This document shows positions 13,760-15,025 of a stretch of 15,025 bases of DNA, one piece after another. Under the pieces are notes generated by a model. The model searched no databases. It had not been told where the DNA came from and saw only the letters and a list, made by a program, of their open reading frames with translations. A program made the translations under genes and the position numbers. The first letter of the stretch is position 1; each line of letters opens with the position of its first letter. The stretch is taken from positions 1-15,025 of the forward strand of contig JALLPB010000853.1 of the NCBI GenBank assembly GCA_036939975.1, written 5' to 3'. The stretch is from Cyclostephanos tholiformis (lineage: Eukaryota > Bacillariophyta > Thalassiosirophyceae > Thalassiosirales > Thalassiosiraceae).

Positions 13760-13974
13760 ATGTCAACTAATGTATTATCTAACGTAGGCTTAATTTTAAA
13801 TGTATGCGAAAAAAGCCCGAAGAACACCGATGTCATCGGGACTAAAACAGGGGCCGTACCCTGGCCGATAACTTCGGTCTTCCCCGAGCTAAAAATAACA
13901 CATTCACTCCTCGCCGATTGCATCCATCCAGTCATCGTCCTCCGCGATCTTGGCGCGCCCCTCGCGCCTGCGCC
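13760..13974. other. Unassigned stretch; ambiguous open frames on both strands
   Basis: Frames are open on both strands: + from ATG 13760 to 14233, and - from 13989 to 13735. The - strand frame has the more protein-like stretch (TAPVLVPMTSVFFGLFSH), but neither matches a family I recognise. The interval contains a 13-base palindrome, CCGATG-T-CATCGG, near 13828-13840. I assign no gene. Confidence 0.3.
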
Positions 13975-14560
13975 CGCGCCCTTGCCCACGCCCCCATTGT
14001 CTTTGTCGTCGTCATTGTCCCCCCGCCAGCCTCTCCCCCCCTTTCTTCGTTGCCCGCTCGGCTCGACAAAGACAACATCCCACCCGCCGCCCCCCTCCCC
14101 CCGTCAATGTCATCGCGACGACGCAAAGCGATGGAGGACCGACTGCGAGCCATGGCGGACGTCCCCCGGTCAGTTCTCAAACAGCCTCATGTTGATTGTT
14201 GGGTCCCAGAGTCGACGACGACGAAAGACTTAACCTCCCCTCCTGCCATCATCGTCGTCGTTGTTCCCTGCCACAATCCCTCCACGTTTTTTCCCACACC
14301 ACTCGACGGCCACGATGAAGACTAAAGAGGCGCAACCTCCGCTCCCACCTCCTACCAGCACCATCGTCGTCCCCCCGCCCCCCTCTCTCCCCAAATCTTC
14401 GTGCACAAGAAGCTCAAATAAGACGACGACAACGACGTCCCTCCCCTCCCCCCCATCTCCCCCCGCCAAAGGCCGTCGATGCCGTTATCACGAAGATGAA
14501 CAGCAACAATGGCACGACTGCGATCCACGGCGGACGTCGGTGGTGGCGTCATCCAAAGAC
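13975..14560 (+). repeat. Degenerate direct duplication, about 360 bp period, in C-rich sequence
   Basis: Copy 1 (about 13990-14163) and copy 2 (about 14350-14540) share a C-rich tract, a TTCTTCGTTGC / TCTTCGTGC motif and a closing block: GACTGCGAGCCATGGCGGAC at 14141 against GACTGCGATCCACGGCGGAC near 14517. The last blocks differ by two substitutions in 20 bases. Both copies lie in the same reading frame and differ by in-frame gaps where I aligned them (62 against 65 nt). It could be an old tandem duplication inside a coding region or simple repeat-driven sequence. Confidence 0.55.
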
Positions 14561-15025
14561 GATGACAAACAAGACAAGGAAAAAATGGGAACGTCCCCCG
14601 CGTCATCTAAGCCCTCCCCCATCCCCTCCCCCCGCTGTTGCACCCCCCCCCCGCGGTCGCAGTTCCTCCTCCCTCCTCAATCCTCCCCCTCCCCTCCCAC
14701 GGGAGGACGCAACGAATTAATTATCATTGACGGGGGGGCGATTGACGACGCCCGACGCCGCCTCAAGCGGTCGCGGTCGCATCATTTGCCTCGACCCCCG
14801 CGCGGTCGTCTCACCTGCGCGCTACCCCCCGATGGGGGTCGCGCCGCTGACGACGCCCGCCGATGCAGCGGCGCGGGCGGTGTGTCCGCGCAATGCCGCC
14901 AACGCCCACCAGGGAGGACGCGACGACGTCATCATCTACGACGGGGGGACGAACGACGACGACGCTTCCCGCTGTCGCGGTCGTTCCCGTCGCGACGTAA
15001 AGTGATCACGACAGCGGCGGCGGCG
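14315..15025 (+). CDS. Possible 5' part of a Pro/Ser-rich, low-complexity protein gene, cut by the window end
   Basis: From ATG 14315 this frame is open for 237 codons to the window edge, with no stop; the frame itself is open from 14234. The translation starts MKTKEAQPPLPPPTSTIVV, is rich in Pro, Ser and Thr, then has a charged stretch (SSKDDDKQDKEKMGTSPASS), and GGRNELIIIDGGAIDDARRR followed by LKRSRSHH. C-rich sequence lacks stop codons by composition, so length alone is weak evidence. The alternating charged and hydrophobic segment near 14700 is the best sign of real coding. No known domain was recognised. The frame may be carried by the - strand instead, or be non-coding. Confidence 0.28.
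   Translation, partial: MKTKEAQPPLPPPTSTIVVPPPPSLPKSSCTRSSNKTTTTTSLPSPPSPPAKGRRCRYHEDEQQQWHDCDPRRTSVVASSKDDDKQDKEKMGTSPASSKPSPIPSPRCCTPPPRSQFLLPPQSSPSPPTGGRNELIIIDGGAIDDARRRLKRSRSHHLPRPPRGRLTCALPPDGGRAADDARRCSGAGGVSAQCRQRPPGRTRRRHHLRRGDERRRRFPLSRSFPSRRKVITTAAAA
14439..14464 (-). other. Predicted G-quadruplex motif on the - strand
   Basis: On the + strand there are four C runs (3, 4, 7 and 6 bases) with loops of 1, 1 and 4 bases. This fits the canonical G3+N1-7 pattern on the - strand. Confidence 0.6.
14612..14633 (-). other. Predicted G-quadruplex motif on the - strand
   Basis: Four C runs on the + strand (3, 5, 4 and 6 bases) with loops of 1, 2 and 1 bases form a very compact canonical quadruplex motif on the - strand. 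Confidence 0.65.
14701..15005. repeat. Degenerate repeat with GAYGGGGG...GACGACGC core, three copies
   Basis: Cores occur near 14729, 14831 and 14940, about 100-110 bp apart. The first and third share more sequence: GGGAGGACGC before the core, then a TCGCGGTCG block after it. In translation the first gives GGRNELIIIDGG and the third GGRDDVIIYDGG, but in different frames (offset 212 nt). Copy 2 includes the hairpin ACCCCC-CGAT-GGGGGT at 14824-14839. Confidence 0.45.

Noticed and set aside
13735..13989. Minus-strand 84-aa frame with a hydrophobic stretch
   Set aside because: Short, flanked by low complexity and without recognisable homologues; kept only as an ambiguous region.
14107..14325. 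Small + strand frame beginning MSSRRRKAMEDRLRAMADV
   Set aside because: It looks protein-like at first, but the duplicated copy downstream matches better in a different frame, and the end turns into low complexity; too weak to call a gene.
1..15025. CRISPR arrays, tRNA or rRNA genes, prokaryotic operons
   Set aside because: No regular short repeats with spacers and no tRNA- or rRNA-like sequence was seen; the genes are intron-bearing and eukaryotic.

Overview
The window looks like nuclear DNA of a microalga, most probably a diatom (inference). The support is: short introns (97-141 bp) in both host genes with GT..AG borders; genes closely spaced on both strands; trinucleotide low complexity (GAC/CGA/GGC) inside coding sequence; and a non-LTR-type retroelement whose proteins resemble a family I recall as widespread in diatom genomes (reverse transcriptase with FVDD in place of YADD, and a companion protein with a DPVVYFSM-like motif). 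No prokaryotic signal was seen.

Layout. (1) Positions 1 to about 9500 hold one large, nearly complete retrotransposon on the + strand. From 5' to 3' it has a leader, a small very acidic ORF (305-964, same frame resuming 965-1159), a Gag-position ORF1 (1182-3446) and a giant ORF2 (ATG at 3680, frame open from 3353, stop at 9286). ORF2 carries endonuclease/exonuclease/phosphatase, reverse transcriptase, RNase H and a C-terminal Cys/His cluster. A hairpin-rich 3' region follows. A single N at 1976 sits between two identical 77-bp copies, which looks like an unmerged assembly join. (2) 9700-10263 (+) is a three-exon APC11 gene, the RING-H2 subunit of the anaphase-promoting complex; it is visible only after splicing. 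(3) 10648-13187 (-) is a four-exon mitochondrial proline dehydrogenase gene of 712 aa, convergent with APC11, with a degenerate EF-hand and long low-complexity inserts. (4) 13188-13900 is intergenic, with several hairpins and palindromes. (5) About 13975-15025 is C-rich on the + strand and contains a degenerate duplication of about 360 bp, G-quadruplex motifs on the - strand, and an open frame (14315 to beyond the window end) that may be the start of a disordered, Pro/Ser-rich protein.

How it fits together. The retroelement lies immediately upstream of APC11 (414 nt from the ORF2 stop to the APC11 ATG), so its 3' end borders or includes the APC11 promoter. APC11 and the proline dehydrogenase gene are ordinary housekeeping genes with no evident functional link. 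The least ordinary features are the three-ORF layout of the element (acidic ORF in a different frame ahead of ORF1, and ORF2 frame overlapping ORF1 in the -1 frame) and the apparent loss of APC11's third zinc site. All family assignments come from reading motifs; no search was run.
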